A stretch of DNA of 64,000 nucleotides from NCBI GenBank assembly GCA_004764695.1, contig SMSO01000004.1, forward strand, positions 833,501-897,500, read 5' to 3'. This stretch comes from Schizochytrium sp. TIO01 (Eukaryota; Sar; Bigyra; Thraustochytrida; Thraustochytriidae). The position numbers and the translations under genes are program-made. The notes under the pieces are model-generated. The model saw nothing but the letters and a program-made list of their open reading frames with translations. It was not told the origin of the DNA and did no database searches. Below are positions 1 to 12,431 of the stretch, in pieces (position 1 is the first letter of the stretch; every line of letters starts with the position of its first letter).

Positions 1-423
1 CCAAGAAAAGCTTCATATAGACTCAGGTTTCAGTCTTCTTATATCCAAGAGTCGCTGATTTTTGACATCTCTTAGTTATAGCTTTCTTTCTGTTTGAATT
101 TATACGGTGTGTTTGCCTTCGTAGGATTGCTAAGAAGATTTTATTCCGTGCTTAAATCTCGCATCAGAACGAGCGAGTTTGCATTGCAAGATCAACTTCT
201 GAGTCTAGTTTTGACTAATCAGATTATCATCGGTTGGACAAACTTGGCCTTGCTGCCAAAACTAAAACTATATTGAGGCTGCCTCCTCATCAACGAGGTG
301 GCAGGCGTATTGGGAGGAAAAATTAAGACTAACTCAGGCCGCCGCAGACGCACGTCGTCTCGGGGAGACCTTCGTGCCTTAGATCCTGAGAACCCTGGAA
401 ACAGCCCTTTTGAGGACGAGGAG
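1..423 (+). promoter_or_regulatory. Upstream / 5' UTR region of the glycosyltransferase gene
   Basis: There is no ATG on the plus strand anywhere in positions 1-423. The reading frame of the following gene is closed by TGA at 274-276. The stretch is therefore read as promoter plus 5' UTR. A short 5' exon to the left of the window cannot be excluded. Confidence 0.5.
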
Positions 424-1989
424 ATGCCGAATGAGAATTCCTCAAGCTCTAGGCGGGCCCATCGCCCGCCCCGCCGCGTCAACCACCGTGGCGTGATTAT
501 TCTTGCAACGCTCACAGTTATGCTCATTGTTCTCTTGCAGTTTATTGAGGAAGGTTCAATGCAAAGCGGCAGCAGCAACCAATCACCATCTGCCACTGGT
601 CGCGTGTACAAGTTCTTGCAAGATGCTAAAAAAGCAGCAGCTGCTGCTGGAGTAGGTCAACGATCAGAGCGCCCGCTTCTTGAGAGAGCAGAGGAGGCTA
701 AGAACATCAGTGCTTTTGTCAAGGTGATCTCAGAAGGCGAGCCTGTTGCTGTCCTTACTTATGTATCGTATTCGTACAAGTCTACGCTGTTAAATTGGCT
801 TGTTGCCATGGAGCGTGCCAAGGTACGCGGAGTGGGTGTAGTCTGCCTTGATGAGGACTTGCGCAATTACTTACGTCAACGTGGTATTCCCTGCTACGTC
901 CCAGCACAAGCTCCGTCAAGTTCTGGAGATAAGAAACGTGGCGGACAACTCAATCTAAAAGCCATCAACAAGCTCTGGATCATGCGTCTCGTTCATTTAC
1001 TTGAGGTTCTTCGATCTGGTGTAAGTGTGATCTTATCTGATGGCGACGCCATTTGGGTTGATAATGCTATCACCTCAGGTCTCTTGCATGAGCGCACAGG
1101 TGATATTGTTGCCTCCCGCGGAAAGTATCCGTGGGACATTGCAGAAGCTTGGGGTGCCACCCTGTGCATGGGCGTGGTTTACTTTCGCTCTATTGGCCCA
1201 GTCATCACTATGTTGGAGCATGCACTAGAAGAAGCTGTGCAGGCCAACGATGACCAAGTGGGCCTTAACAATGCACTCTTCAATTCGTTTGGACATGATC
1301 CAGTGCGAGTCTTCGGCCGGCGCCTGGATGTATTTGAGCGGGAGATTGCTGTTGCTCCAGCCTCTGCTACCTTGCCTCGTCTTGTCATTCTTCCGAACCA
1401 GGTCGTCCCGCGGTTCTGTAATCATCTCAACGACAAGGATTGGAGCGACTCAGTATCTATTGCTCACTGCCACGCGCTAGAGGGGCAGAAGGCAAAAACT
1501 TTTAAAAACTGGGGCAACGCGAAAAACCGGCACAACATCATGTCAAAATACCAACTTTGGTGTGACGCTGTGGAGGAAAGCACATTGAGTGACAGCTCAG
1601 GTTCCTCTGGGAATAAGCGTTCTGGCAATACGGGCGCAGACGTCGACGGTCTACCAAGTACACCAGCTGCCTTTCAGACCTGGTTGGAAAACACAGCTCA
1701 AACATGCGAATTTATGCAATTTCGTCAAAAACATGTTAACGTCAATATGAAGGACGGAGCTAGCGGAAACCTCCGCGCGTCCCCGTCGTCATCAGAGTCG
1801 TCATCGCCATCATCCTCTTCAGGGGAAGACGGGGCCACGAACAGTCAGCCTAGTCTAGATGAGTACGAGGGACGTCAACAGGAACGTGAGGAGCGCCAGT
1901 CTGAAAAAGAGCTCGCCCAAGCTAGTGAGTCTGAAGAGGGCAGAGATTCCGAGCACTTTAGGAAGATGGAGTCGCAGGACGAACCATGA
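424..1989 (+). CDS. Type II membrane nucleotide-sugar glycosyltransferase (GT77 / nucleotid_trans-like)
   Basis: Predicted 521-residue Golgi or ER glycosyltransferase. The frame is open from 277, but the only usable initiator is the ATG at 424, which is also the first ATG in the window. A short basic N-terminus leads to one hydrophobic signal-anchor (about residues 24-42, core VIILATLTVMLIVLL), giving a lumenal catalytic domain. The motif LSDGDAIWVDN places D206-G-D208 at the metal/nucleotide-sugar DxD site. DDQVGLNNALF further on matches the DQ...N block of the nucleotide-diphospho-sugar transferase family (PF03407, plant RGXT and arabinosyltransferase relatives). The C-terminal ~130 residues are Ser/Glu/Gln-rich low complexity, probably a disordered tail. 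Donor and acceptor sugars cannot be read from sequence. The family call is from motifs and topology only. Confidence 0.75.
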   Translation: MPNENSSSSRRAHRPPRRVNHRGVIILATLTVMLIVLLQFIEEGSMQSGSSNQSPSATGRVYKFLQDAKKAAAAAGVGQRSERPLLERAEEAKNISAFVKVISEGEPVAVLTYVSYSYKSTLLNWLVAMERAKVRGVGVVCLDEDLRNYLRQRGIPCYVPAQAPSSSGDKKRGGQLNLKAINKLWIMRLVHLLEVLRSGVSVILSDGDAIWVDNAITSGLLHERTGDIVASRGKYPWDIAEAWGATLCMGVVYFRSIGPVITMLEHALEEAVQANDDQVGLNNALFNSFGHDPVRVFGRRLDVFEREIAVAPASATLPRLVILPNQVVPRFCNHLNDKDWSDSVSIAHCHALEGQKAKTFKNWGNAKNRHNIMSKYQLWCDAVEESTLSDSSGSSGNKRSGNTGADVDGLPSTPAAFQTWLENTAQTCEFMQFRQKHVNVNMKDGASGNLRASPSSSESSSPSSSSGEDGATNSQPSLDEYEGRQQEREERQSEKELAQASESEEGRDSEHFRKMESQDEP

Positions 1990-4900
1990 AGCACCAAATT
2001 GTAGGATTGTATCAGTGCAATCACCAGATATCTAAATGACTTTTATATGCAATCAGTGCTCTGAGCTTTGTCTTAGATTGTGCGCCAGAAAGATGCTAGT
2101 AGTAGTGAATCCAGTATACACAAATTCTACTAAAAGTGCCCAGAGTATGTGCGTTATCATTCCTTCAGTAGTCTTCTCATGCTAAACATGATTCCGCTTG
2201 CAACAATTAATATTAATATCAGCAAGCGGGAGGTAGACCAGGCTAAAACGCTTCGAGGGACAAGCATGCATCAGCAACTAAAAAGAAAGCAGGACGAAGT
2301 TCTTGTGTTGCACGATAGCCATAAGTCATTAGTGGCCTCGCAAATAATGCAGATCTTACCTGTCGATATTAGAGCTCTAGCCCACAGGTTTTAGCAGAGT
2401 CAAAGTTGGCGATCGATTTCTTTTTCTATTTCTTAAAAAAAAAAAAAAAAGATTTTGAGAAAAATGAAAAGAGAAAAGAAAAGAAAAAGGAGGGGGTTCC
2501 ATCTTGGACGCGGCGCGCCATGACTCTAATTTCATTTATAATCATGTTTCAAGAACACTAGGTACTAGTAAGGCGCTTACAATCTAGCAAAAACCAAATC
2601 TGATGATGTCTAAGTAGAAAAAACGAAGAAAGCGAAATAACAAATAATTTGATAATAAATAGAGAAACTTAAAAGAAAATAGAGTTGCAGAGTTGCTTGA
2701 AAGCTTGGAAAAGATAAAAACAAACATTCTCCTTTACTTTTTTATTTAAAAATAAAATAAAACTTGAATTTAAAAAGAAAAAGAAGAGGTGAGCCAGATT
2801 TGGAGAAGCAACGTCAGTGATGAACCTGAAGGCGACCATCGTAGACAGTCCGGTCTCCGTACGCATACAGGTTGCGGTGCTGTGCACCTGGGGCGAAAAG
2901 CCCGATTTTAACACTCCGTCGTTATCAGGGCGTTTACCAGATCGCTCTTGCGTGCTGAGCAAATTGGCTTCTTAGCCTCTCCTGCAAGATTTTGGTTGGC
3001 CTACGGGGTCTGTAGCATACGTGCCTTGTCACAAGTAGCACACTCCACCCTGTGCTTTATTAGTGCGAAAAATAGAAAAAAAAAATGCGCTAAGAAAACA
3101 TGACGCATATTGTAATTTCAGGTGAAGTGGCTGGCGATGATGAGCCACCGGCTCCCCAATTACGCGCCTGACGCTCGCCTGCATTGCGCACATCTATTGT
3201 AATATCGCATGGTACATGACTGGATTGATGATGATACTACTCGCCATCCCTGAAAATGACCACGCACGATTCTACTCTCAATACCAGAGCTACGTGCACC
3301 ACTCGCATACGCCCGAAGCAAGGTTCAGGCTACAATTCATTGGAGGTGCTATTCCCAACGCTCACTTTATCCACTTAGTCGTTCGATTGGGCAACATAGA
3401 AGGGAGTACTCAGGTGCTTCGAGTTCTGCGGGATTGTTTTTCTTTCTTGTAAGCATGCGTAGATTATTTACCCGTCATGAAGTAGACACTCTGGCCACAA
3501 GTGAGAATACTTTTAGCCCCATTACTAAAACTGGCCATTCCAACACTGAGCAAAGATCGGCGACTCGCTTCGCCAACACCTTCAATATCTTGCCTTGACA
3601 GACAAGTTTTTATTAATCGTACGCATTCTCCGGCCTACACTTAATAGATCATGCTACTTGAAGAGTATGCATCACCGCGGGGACGATTATTAAAGCTATG
3701 GTGGTGCCTAGGTACCTACTATATCACGTCCTCTGGCTGATAAGCTGCTGATGGCGACGACGATAATGATGATGATGCGGCGGCGCCGTTTCAATCTTCG
3801 CCCGCCACTTGTCCCATATCCGAAAGAAAGAACTTTGAGAACTTTGAGAACCTTGAAGTAGGCGGCCTTCTTCCTCATACACCTACAATAACACTTAGGT
3901 ACTTTCTAGTTAAGAGTGTACTGCATAGGTACTAATTATTAATTGTGAAAATGATGTTTCTTCTTCCATGGTAGGGTACGTAGTTGTATAACATCATTGT
4001 GAGGTTCAAAAAGTTGAATGACAGCGCTGTCTTTCTTGATTTTTGTTTTCTTGCGATTCGCTCTACGGTGACTTGCTCAGGAGAAACGTCCTTTGGAGAT
4101 TCGGGAAGACGTAGGACCACCAGAAAGGCCGGGCTTTGGAGATCTTGAGAGCCATTCATCAAGCTTGAGTCAGGACTTCCCTCATTTACCTGGAGCTGTA
4201 TGTAATCTTGAACGCAACGAATGATGCTACGAGTGCTCGAGCAACATTCTGCGCGTCAACCGATGAGGTGAATGTGATCGCAGCGAGCGTGGAGACTACC
4301 CCTCCGTCGTAGCACCAACCACGGGACTGGTCGGGCTCAAGCTCAAGCAAGCTCTGGTTCAAGATCGCCGCCGCGTGCTACGGATTATAGAGCTACAAAT
4401 CCGAGCGTCGATGCTCCATATCCAGGATTCAAAATTGGCCAAATCTTCAAGTCCAACTTTGCTGCAATCGAACGCGATGCGCCTCAAATGAGCCCGAGCT
4501 CCTGCCTCGCCTTCAATTCAACACCACGCCATGATTCATTCCAATCGCCGAATAGCCACGGGCGGCGGCTCGTTGCTCGTGGCCAGGGCGGGCGGCTCTC
4601 CAGTTTGGGTGCTGGGGAGATCTCATCGACGTCGATCCCTCTTCCCGCAATCCCCCGCGGGTTTTTGCCGCTGGCACCGGTAAGAACTTCCGTCTCTGCC
4701 TGCTCCGCCTGCTCGTTCTCTCTTCGACACGAAGCGAGATCTATCCAGCCTGGTCCCAGGTTCAACCAAGTTCTGCGACCTCGCGCAAGTATGCTTTCTG
4801 GGCAGCCATCACCATCATTGGTGATTCGATCGTTTCTGCTCTTTCCAACAACTTCGAAGTTTCAAATTCAGTTTTTCCCCTTTAAGGAAAAAGAAAAAGG

Positions 4901-7339
4901 TTCTGTATTGGTAGCTGAGGTTAGTTCGAGCGTAGTTTGAAAAGGCGATGGAACATGAAAATGGAAAACCCTTCGAATTCTGCAAAGAAATCGACGACGG
5001 CCATCGACAGCTCCAGGCCAAGCTTGGAGCGTATATCGTGCTTCCTCGAACCATTTTTTTCAATCTGGCACTGGTATGATCGCGAGAAAAATGCCTCCTA
5101 TTGCGATGGGGCGGGTTTCAGGGTGCCCGTCGTTTGGTGAGTCGAGAGTGGTTTTGGTTGGTTTCTTGAATTATGGACCGAGCAATGGAAAATAATCATC
5201 AAATGTTGAAAATACTAAATATAGGCCCAGGTTCACATATAAATATGTATATATCCATATCATCGTAAAAAAAAAATATGTGTTTTGTTTTGTTCGTTGG
5301 GGCGGCCACTAAAACAGGCCACTTTGGGTGGGCCATGGGCCACGACCGTGGGCCACGACAAACGGGACGCGACCAGTGGTGCAGAAGTTGCTTTGAGGTA
5401 ATATGAAAAGAGAAGAGAAGTCCAGGGACGACACATCCTGACTTAGAAGATAGGTTTCGCACCGTTTCCGCCAGCTTCTTCAAGAGGCAGCTCAACTTGG
5501 AAAAATGCCAAATAAACTTCTCCTTCCGCAACTTTTCAAAGTTAGTTTTTAGAGAGAATGCTCCGTGAAAACTTATCAGAAAAAAAAAGAAAAAAAAGAA
5601 AAAAAGAAAAAGATTGCTCACATTTTAGAGCCTCTATAAAACATACTTTCTTTTTAATTTAAATATATATAAATATATATATAATATAATATGAAAATAA
5701 AAAGAAGTCCTAGTTATGCGAGAGAAAGCTAATATTGTTTTAAAATTAACATTACCTTTTAAGATGCTCTGACTCCGGGTCCGTTTTTTATTTAAAATAA
5801 AGTGAAGAACTTGCCGTGGCAAATCCATCGTTAAGAGAATTAACATTTGAGATAAATTCGTGCATGCGAGGCAACCTTGATCCTCAGCATTGGTTGTATG
5901 TGAAGGTGCCGCAATTTTTTTGGGATCAAAATACGATCAGCTTGTACAATCTTTACGGCAATCCTTATGAATATTTGCGTTTTGAACTCGCCTGCGGAAC
6001 TTGGCACGTTCCCCAAATCCATGCCATTCAAACTGCGCCTCGACGGTTGATTTTCGCTTAAGGTTTGACAGCAAGTTGCCCAATCTATTCGGACCATCCA
6101 GGCTTTGCAATATCTTGGGACCTTTGCTTTTTCAAATCAACATAAGTAAAAATCAACATATCAATATCACATTTATCAAGGTTGTTCGCAACAAAATGCC
6201 CCGGCAAACTTCTTCGAAAGACAAAAATATGATCGGTGAATCCAAAGATTTAGTTCATAAGAATATTAGGAGTCGTCGCTCAAAGGAGTTGCTGCACTCA
6301 ATAAAACCAATGCAATGATCTTGATCTTTGAACACAGCTGTGAGCATCCATAAATTACATCCATACCTTAGGGGTCTTCTTGCCTTTTAACGCCATAGGC
6401 AAATTTAAGCATTCTTAAGGCGTATGGTATACACTGAAAGAGACAATCTTGGAGGAGGTGTTACTTCCTATCTGCCGTCATCAATTCCAACTTTAGCAAG
6501 ACTTTGGAGTTCTTTTATCACTTTGCTAGAAATCCGGGAGTAGCGTTGTGCACCCAAAAGTTAACAATAATTTATACACCGCAAGTAGGTTTTAGTACAA
6601 CTCTTAGGGCGCTCCCCGAATGGAGCCTCGTCATCACCGCATGGCGAGCCTCCTCATGTCCGCTGAGCCCGCGAGATCTCAGTTCCATGCACCTGGCCAA
6701 TTGGCGGATTCTCAGAAGGCCCAAAGTACTGGCACGAACCTCTTTCGCTATAATCAGGGCAAGCGAGCGGGCGGGCGTCTCCGCGAGGTGATAGAAGATG
6801 AAGAGAGATGACATTCATTCACCAAGCGCCGCTAAAAGGTGATTCGCTAGAATTGCGGGGAGTAGATCTAGCCGAGTTTAAAGAACGGAAGCCTGTATCT
6901 ATTGTGCATGGGGATCGACTGGAGCACCTTTTCGAAAGCTGCCCTGAGCGTGTAGTTTATTCAATTGATCATCGTAATTCATCACTCGAGAATTCGCAGT
7001 GTGTCTTTGTCTTCCACCACAGATGGTCCTACCGTGACATAACAGATTTCTACTGCTACGCGCATTACCAGTCTGATAGACGCGCCTAGTACCACGCGGG
7101 TCAATCTCTCGACGAACTTCGATGAAAGCAAAATCGTTCGAATCAAAGAATCGAAAAACCTCTGCTCTGCGCACCGCGTCGTAATGTGAATTGCCCAAGC
7201 GGTCGATGCAATTTGAAGAAAGCTCGCCCCGAATGCGGCTTGGCTTGGCCCTCGACTCGCAGGCCCGAGTGCACAAATGGACACGGATCGTGACTTTGAT
7301 CACAGTCTCCATTGCCTTCAACCGCGAGCGCGTGAGAGA
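1990..7339. other. Gene-poor spacer, first part
   Basis: No convincing gene. Open frames here are short, mostly start at GTG/TTG, or give low-complexity peptides on both strands at once. The ATG-initiated 150-codon frame at 4488-4940 has no recognisable domain and is overlapped by an equally good antisense frame. The stretch holds long A/T runs (2435-2500, 5265-5275, 5580-5620, 5640-5700). It alternates between AT-rich blocks and GC-richer ones (4200-4800, 6600-6800), which could hide small exons or noncoding transcripts that I cannot resolve. Confidence 0.5.
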
Positions 7340-7359
7340 ACGACGGTGGAACGGCGAGG

Positions 7360-7410
7360 GACTGACTGACTGACTGACTGATAACTGACTGACTGATGAC
7401 TGACTGACTA
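7360..7410. repeat. (CTGA)n tetranucleotide microsatellite
   Basis: Tandem GACT/CTGA units, interrupted twice (ATAACTGA, GATGACTGA), running directly into a short ATGATGATGG stretch. Confidence 0.9.
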
Positions 7411-8118
7411 TGATGATGGTGATGCCGCCGAGGTCAGCGATGTCTCGCAACCCCAACCTCCCAAACTGAGCAGGCCGACTGTCTGAATGACTGACTGCCA
7501 GCTACTGAGGGGAGGGCGCCATGGCTGGAAAGGCACCTTTGGGCGGCATTACGATGAGGTCCGCCATCCAAGAATTATTCAATCGCCGCCGGAAGCTTTT
7601 TCCTATCTTACGAAAGCATGGCATGACATACATCGATACATACACAGAGAGACACATATGAAGGTACATCGCACTACATTTGGACAGAGAGACATCATCG
7701 GTAACTACCTCCAGAGACACACAGATTCCATCAAAAACGTTGCGCAGGCTCTGCTATTGCCTGCCTGCCTTTTACAAGTGCTGCCTGCTGGCGCCTGGAG
7801 CTGCAGGCACTGCGCTCGCTGGAGGCGGTGGCTGGAGGCTTGACAGACATCATATGCGTATGCACGTCTCAAGCGAGTCGCCTGTGCCGTTGTACCTTGT
7901 GGTTGTGCACGAGACACCGCCGCGGCGTACGTGGCGATAATGCCTTCTTCTTCTTGCCATTGTTGCCTTGGACTGGATGCGCGAATCACTGGTCCTGGGC
8001 CAAAGTAGCACATCTGCGTCCTGCGCCAGCCAGCCGGCAGCTTGCTTCTCGAGACAGCGAAAGCCGCGGTCGCGCAGGAACTGGCAGCGGTCTGCTTGGA
8101 TGCGCGAGCTGCGCGGCC

Positions 8119-8153
8119 TCGTCGTGGTCGTCGTGGTCGTCGTCGTGGTCGTT
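8119..8153. repeat. GTCGTGGTCGTC trinucleotide-type repeat
   Basis: Imperfect GTC/GTG triplet array inside the GC-rich part of the spacer. Confidence 0.8.
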
Positions 8154-8267
8154 TCCAGGAATCCATCCGCTCCCATCTCAACGCATCAATCGCAGCTCCT
8201 TCATGCTCCTCCTTCTCCTATTCGTCGCACCTGTACGTCCAAAACGAGCCTCGCATGACCACTGCGA

Positions 8268-8299
8268 GCATGCATGCATGCATGCGTGCGTGTGTGCGC
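8268..8299. repeat. (GCAT)n / (GCGT)n microsatellite
   Basis: Alternating purine-pyrimidine GCATGCAT units grading into GCGTGCGTGTGTGC. The composition is compatible with Z-DNA formation (inference). Confidence 0.85.
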
Positions 8300-9138
8300 T
8301 TCTGCCCTCGCTCAGGAAGGAGCGGACGGCGGTCTGCCTCTAGGCTGTTTGTTTCATCGCGGCGCGGAGCCATGACAGCGAGCTCGACCTCATGACATTG
8401 AAGCCCTCCTCATGTCGCGAACTGATGAATTCCTCTGCGCATCTGAGAACCAAGAACCAAGAACTGAGAACCGACTCGCGGTGCTTCCCATTGTCGCCTG
8501 AGGCGATTCCGTCAGCCACGATGGTGGAGGCTCTTATCGCGAGCCGAGGACAACGACGACGAGGAGGCGTTTCCGCGGGTGCTCCAGGCCACGGCTTGGC
8601 ATTCGCTCGCTCGGTCGCCCGCTCTGACCGGCGAGGCGAACGAAACCAGGTCTGGTCTGCAGCGTCGGCGAGGATCTCCAAGTCCAGAATGGGGCACCTC
8701 AGTCAGCCGCAGCGAGAAGCTGACGTCAGACTGGCCGGTAGCTAGCCTCTCGAGCGAGCTCGTGTACTCTTACGAGGCAGTCGAGAGAACTACAGCACTT
8801 CTCCACCTTCTTCGGGTTCAACTTCCGTGCGATCTTGAAGTCTTGCGATCCTGAATCAACTCCTGCAACCTTGAATTCTTGCCTTGCGCGTCTTGATTTT
8901 TTCTGTGGAATTCTAGCGATTGAGAATTCCAGAGACCACAGAACCCAGCGAGATCAGCTCGTCTGGCGATTCAGGGGTGGCGTTTCCATGCGAGCAAAGC
9001 TCGTTCCTCGCTGATGGCCGGCGTCTGCGAGCTCTGGCAGATGAAGAAGGCCTTGTTCGCTCACGTTGCTGTGCTCGCTCGCTCTCGGTAGGAGATCCAC
9101 GCGAGGGTCAGCGACTCCTGCGACGCTCAGCCTGCCTG

Positions 9139-9196
9139 CAATGAATGAATGAATGAATAAATGAATGAATGAATAAATAAATAATTTAATGAATGA
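9139..9196. repeat. (GAAT)n / (AATA)n microsatellite
   Basis: Tandem GAAT units with interspersed AAATA units ending in TTTAATGAATG. Confidence 0.9.
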
Positions 9197-10387
9197 TAGG
9201 AGAAACTAACAAACTACGCTCGCTGCGGAAGCGCTCAACCCCAAAGTTTCCATGGTTTCCAATCTCACGCACGACCTTCTTCAGGGAGTTGAGCTCGAGC
9301 TTGAGACGAAGACCGTGAATGGAGAGGGGTGGCCTGCCTATATGTCGAGCGAGTGGATTTGAAGCGATTGAATTCATTCCGAAGGCAGAGCTCGTTGATC
9401 TATCTGCGTCTAGAGCTGCGATTTTATTTCATGGTAGGTTGATTGATCATCGATGATGTTCACACATCTTCCTCCTTCCACTGGCGAAAGAAGAAGAAGA
9501 AGAAGAAGAAATGAATTGTTCTTCCTTGCGGTGCTGGTGTTCAGTTTGTTAGATGGGTATTTTTTCCCCCCATGTTTTTTCATTTCAAATCCATCACTTT
9601 AAAAATAAATATTCTATCTGATACCATACCTCTTGTTAAAGTAGGTAGAATTCCTATTTTTCTTTTTACCTTTATTTTATATCTAACATTTAAAATTAGA
9701 AAACAAATCCTATCTATAACTTGAGAAGTGAGCCCTTTCTATTTAAATACTCTGGGAGGCTTACTTAGTCCTTACCTGGTGCCTCCTTACTGCCATGCAG
9801 TGTGCTTCTTCTAACTCTCGACGATCTTCGAGTTCGCTCGAGGAAACTCGAAGAAAAACACCATGTTTTACTGTCTTTCTTCGAGGATTGAGGTATGCCA
9901 ATTTTGCTCCACACCGTGTCCCTTATTTAAAGTTTTGAACTACCAATAGTATAATACAATTAGTAGGTATGAGTTGAAAGAATATCATTTATAAAGACAA
10001 GAGGAGGGTTATTTTATCCAATTATGTATACGAATAATACTTCATAAATAAAAAAACATTCGTTTAAATTTATTTATTCTCAATGCTGATTGCTGATTGA
10101 CATAAATGGCGGATTATAATACATCGACATTATGGAAGCAAGGGAAATAGAGGCAGAAAGCCAGGATGATCATAGGTAGAAGATGAAGACCATAGCTCGA
10201 AGAAGTTTGTTCTTCGTACTTTGATTACCTAGAGTTTTGGGTTTGTGCTGATGTTTTAATTTTTAATTTTTAATTTTTTTTAATAAATGTTTTTACATTT
10301 AACTTTTGTTTAAATGAATAAACAAATGTGTTGCTGCTTCCTACTAGCGCCTCTGTTGAATTGTTCATCAGCAGCGACATTTCATTG

Positions 10388-10440
10388 ACGATGATGTTGA
10401 TTGCGATGGTGATGATGATGGTGATGATGATGATGATAAT
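10388..10440. repeat. (GAT)n trinucleotide microsatellite
   Basis: GATGATGTTGATTGCGATGG followed by uninterrupted GAT/GGT triplets. A degenerate continuation reaches about 10495. Confidence 0.85.
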
Positions 10441-10898
10441 AAGTATAATGATACTGTTAATAGTAAGTAGTATTGTGATGAAATGATGATGAGAGACTCA
10501 CCAACACTTTTTGGAGCAAAGTGCCAGGAACAACATCATCAATGCCTTAGCTCCTCTCAGTCTCTCAAAGTCTCACTCACTTACTCACTCGCTCACCGAT
10601 ATGTATGTCGAGGTATTCTCCCTTGGTTCAGAATCGAAGTTTTCATGTGTTTCGGAAGACATTTTTAGTAGCACAGTGCGGGCTGAGATTAGGTGGTAGT
10701 AGTGTTACTTAAGAGCTTGATAGGTCTCATGTATTAGATAGAAATGGAGGCGTCAGATCTTTGCAAACTCAAATCGATTCTTGCTACAGCAAAACCTTAA
10801 CGTTTAAGAGGCCAAGTCCTTGGCACCAAGCTTTGGCAAAGTGCTCTCAGCAGTGAAACCCATTAATCACAGGCAGCAATAGCCAAGAGTCCGTCACG

Positions 10899-12431
10899 AT
10901 GTCGCTCATGCAGAGGATGACTCTAGCTAGCGATGCCAAGAACTGGGCGCAGAAGAGCTTCGGAGCTGTGAGACAGTTCTTTGGCAGCGAAAGCAGCCTT
11001 CAGAGCCTGCCGCCCCAGAGGCGTTGGATGAGTGATCTTGTTCAGGACTCCAAGTACAGGAAACCTGTGCGTCTGATTAGCTCCAGATCCCTCAAGAATG
11101 TCAAGCCGCGTATTCTCGTCATTGGTAGTGGCTGGGGTGGCTACTCGTTTCTGTCCTACATTGACAGGAAAAAGTACGATGTTCAAGTCATTAGTCCCTC
11201 AAACCACTTTCTCTTTACGCCACTCCTTCCCAGCTCCGTGGTCGGAACCCTTGAGTTCCGCGCCATTCAAGAGCCTGTTCGTACTGTGCGTAACCTCGGC
11301 GCCTATTACCAAGCCAAGGCCACCTCGGTGGACTTTGAGCGCCGTTTTGTTGAGTGCAAGGGTCTCTTCTCTGGCGACGACTTTCGCGTTGAATATGACT
11401 TTCTCGTCCTTGCCTGTGGAGCTAAGACCAACACTTTCAAGACTCCTGGTATCGCTGAGCGCGAGGGCAAGGAGGTCTTCTTCCTCAAGCACCTGTACCA
11501 CGCCCGCCAGATTCGCAACCGCATTCTCGAATGTTTTGAACGAGCTGGTTTGCATCTCACGGACGATGCCGAGCGTAACCGCCTTTTGACCTTCGTTGTT
11601 GTTGGCGGAGGCCCCACCTCGTGCGAACTTGTTGGCGAGCTTCGTGACTTCATCACCAACGATGTTGCCAAATGGTACCCTGACCTTATGCCGTACATCT
11701 CCATCCACCTCATCGAAGCTCAAAGTCGCCTCCTTGGCTCCTTTGACCCGTCTGTCTCCAAGCTCGTCGAGAGCCGCTTCCGCAACCGCAACATCAATAT
11801 CCACCTTGGTGCAGCCGTAACTAGCTTCGACCATGAAACAAACATCACCACTCTCTCTGACGGAACCACCATTCCCACTGGTGTACTCGTCTGGAGTGGC
11901 GGTCTTGAGCAGACCAAGTTCGTACAGGAGGGCCTTGAAGGTATTAGCAAGGGTCCCGGTAAGCGTATTATTATTGATGACCACCTTCGTGTTCCGGATC
12001 CGGAGAACAAGTTTGACAATCGTCTTTTTGCTTTTGGAGACTGTGCCGTTAACAAGGAGGTCCCTCTCGCCCCTCTGGCTCAAGTCGCTGCCCAGCAAGC
12101 CAAGTACCTCGCCAAAGCTTTCAACTCTGCTCCTGCTGGCGTCGGAATTACCGAGTCTCCTGACAAGGTATTCAAGCCCAATTCTGACCCGTTCGCCTTC
12201 TTCTCCCTTGGTAGCATGTTGACTTTTGGTACATTCCAAGGTGCCGTTGATTTTACTCAGGTCGGCAAGAAGAACCAGCCTTCCAACCTCGGAATTCTTA
12301 CGGGTGTGCTCTCCTGGGCTATGTGGCGTTCCGCATACCTGCTTCGCCAGAACTCCTGGACCAACCGTATCCTGATTCCTATGTACTGGTTCAAGTCTTT
12401 TGTCCTTGGCCGCGACATTTCTCGTTTCTAA
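10899..12431 (+). CDS. Mitochondrial type II (alternative) NADH dehydrogenase
   Basis: Rotenone-insensitive single-subunit NADH:ubiquinone oxidoreductase (NDH-2 family) that passes electrons from NADH to quinone without pumping protons. 510 residues, normal for the family. The ATG at 10899 has A at -3. The Arg/Ser-rich N-terminus (about residues 1-70, with RRW and SSRSLK) looks like a mitochondrial presequence. The first Rossmann motif GSGWGG (76-81) binds FAD; NHFLFTPLLPSS follows, as is typical of NDH-2. The second dinucleotide motif VVVGGGPTSCE (233-243) binds NADH. FAFGDCA is the second FAD-contact motif. The C-terminus ends in the membrane-anchor style segment SFVLGRDISRF. No EF-hand insert is visible, so this is not a Ca2+-binding NDB-type form. 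Matrix or intermembrane-space orientation cannot be decided. Single exon. Confidence 0.93.
   Translation: MSLMQRMTLASDAKNWAQKSFGAVRQFFGSESSLQSLPPQRRWMSDLVQDSKYRKPVRLISSRSLKNVKPRILVIGSGWGGYSFLSYIDRKKYDVQVISPSNHFLFTPLLPSSVVGTLEFRAIQEPVRTVRNLGAYYQAKATSVDFERRFVECKGLFSGDDFRVEYDFLVLACGAKTNTFKTPGIAEREGKEVFFLKHLYHARQIRNRILECFERAGLHLTDDAERNRLLTFVVVGGGPTSCELVGELRDFITNDVAKWYPDLMPYISIHLIEAQSRLLGSFDPSVSKLVESRFRNRNINIHLGAAVTSFDHETNITTLSDGTTIPTGVLVWSGGLEQTKFVQEGLEGISKGPGKRIIIDDHLRVPDPENKFDNRLFAFGDCAVNKEVPLAPLAQVAAQQAKYLAKAFNSAPAGVGITESPDKVFKPNSDPFAFFSLGSMLTFGTFQGAVDFTQVGKKNQPSNLGILTGVLSWAMWRSAYLLRQNSWTNRILIPMYWFKSFVLGRDISRF

Larger units (their letters stand above)
7340..10898. other. Gene-poor, microsatellite-rich spacer upstream of the NADH dehydrogenase
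   Basis: No supported gene. Positions 7400-9150 are GC-rich, with many overlapping frames on both strands that give Arg/Ser/Ala-rich peptides without domains. Positions 9200-10500 are AT-rich. Several simple repeats (listed separately) lie here. The last ~400 bases before 10899 must include the promoter and 5' UTR of the NADH dehydrogenase gene, but I see no recognisable core element. Confidence 0.5.

Noticed and set aside
4488-4940. ATG-initiated 150-codon frame in the gene-poor block
   Set aside because: No domain, Ser/Arg/Pro-rich composition, and an antisense frame of similar quality (4484-4765).
5816-6061. 81-codon plus-strand frame with ordinary amino-acid composition
   Set aside because: Starts at GTG, no clear splice partners and no recognised family. 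It could be an orphan exon but cannot be supported.
7705-8395. Several overlapping 90-170-codon frames on both strands
   Set aside because: GC-rich, repeat-driven frames (poly-Thr/Arg/Val/Ser) with no family resemblance.
11199-12239. Long minus-strand frame opposite the NADH dehydrogenase (346 codons)
   Set aside because: Antisense shadow of a clearly conserved gene; no domain in the product.
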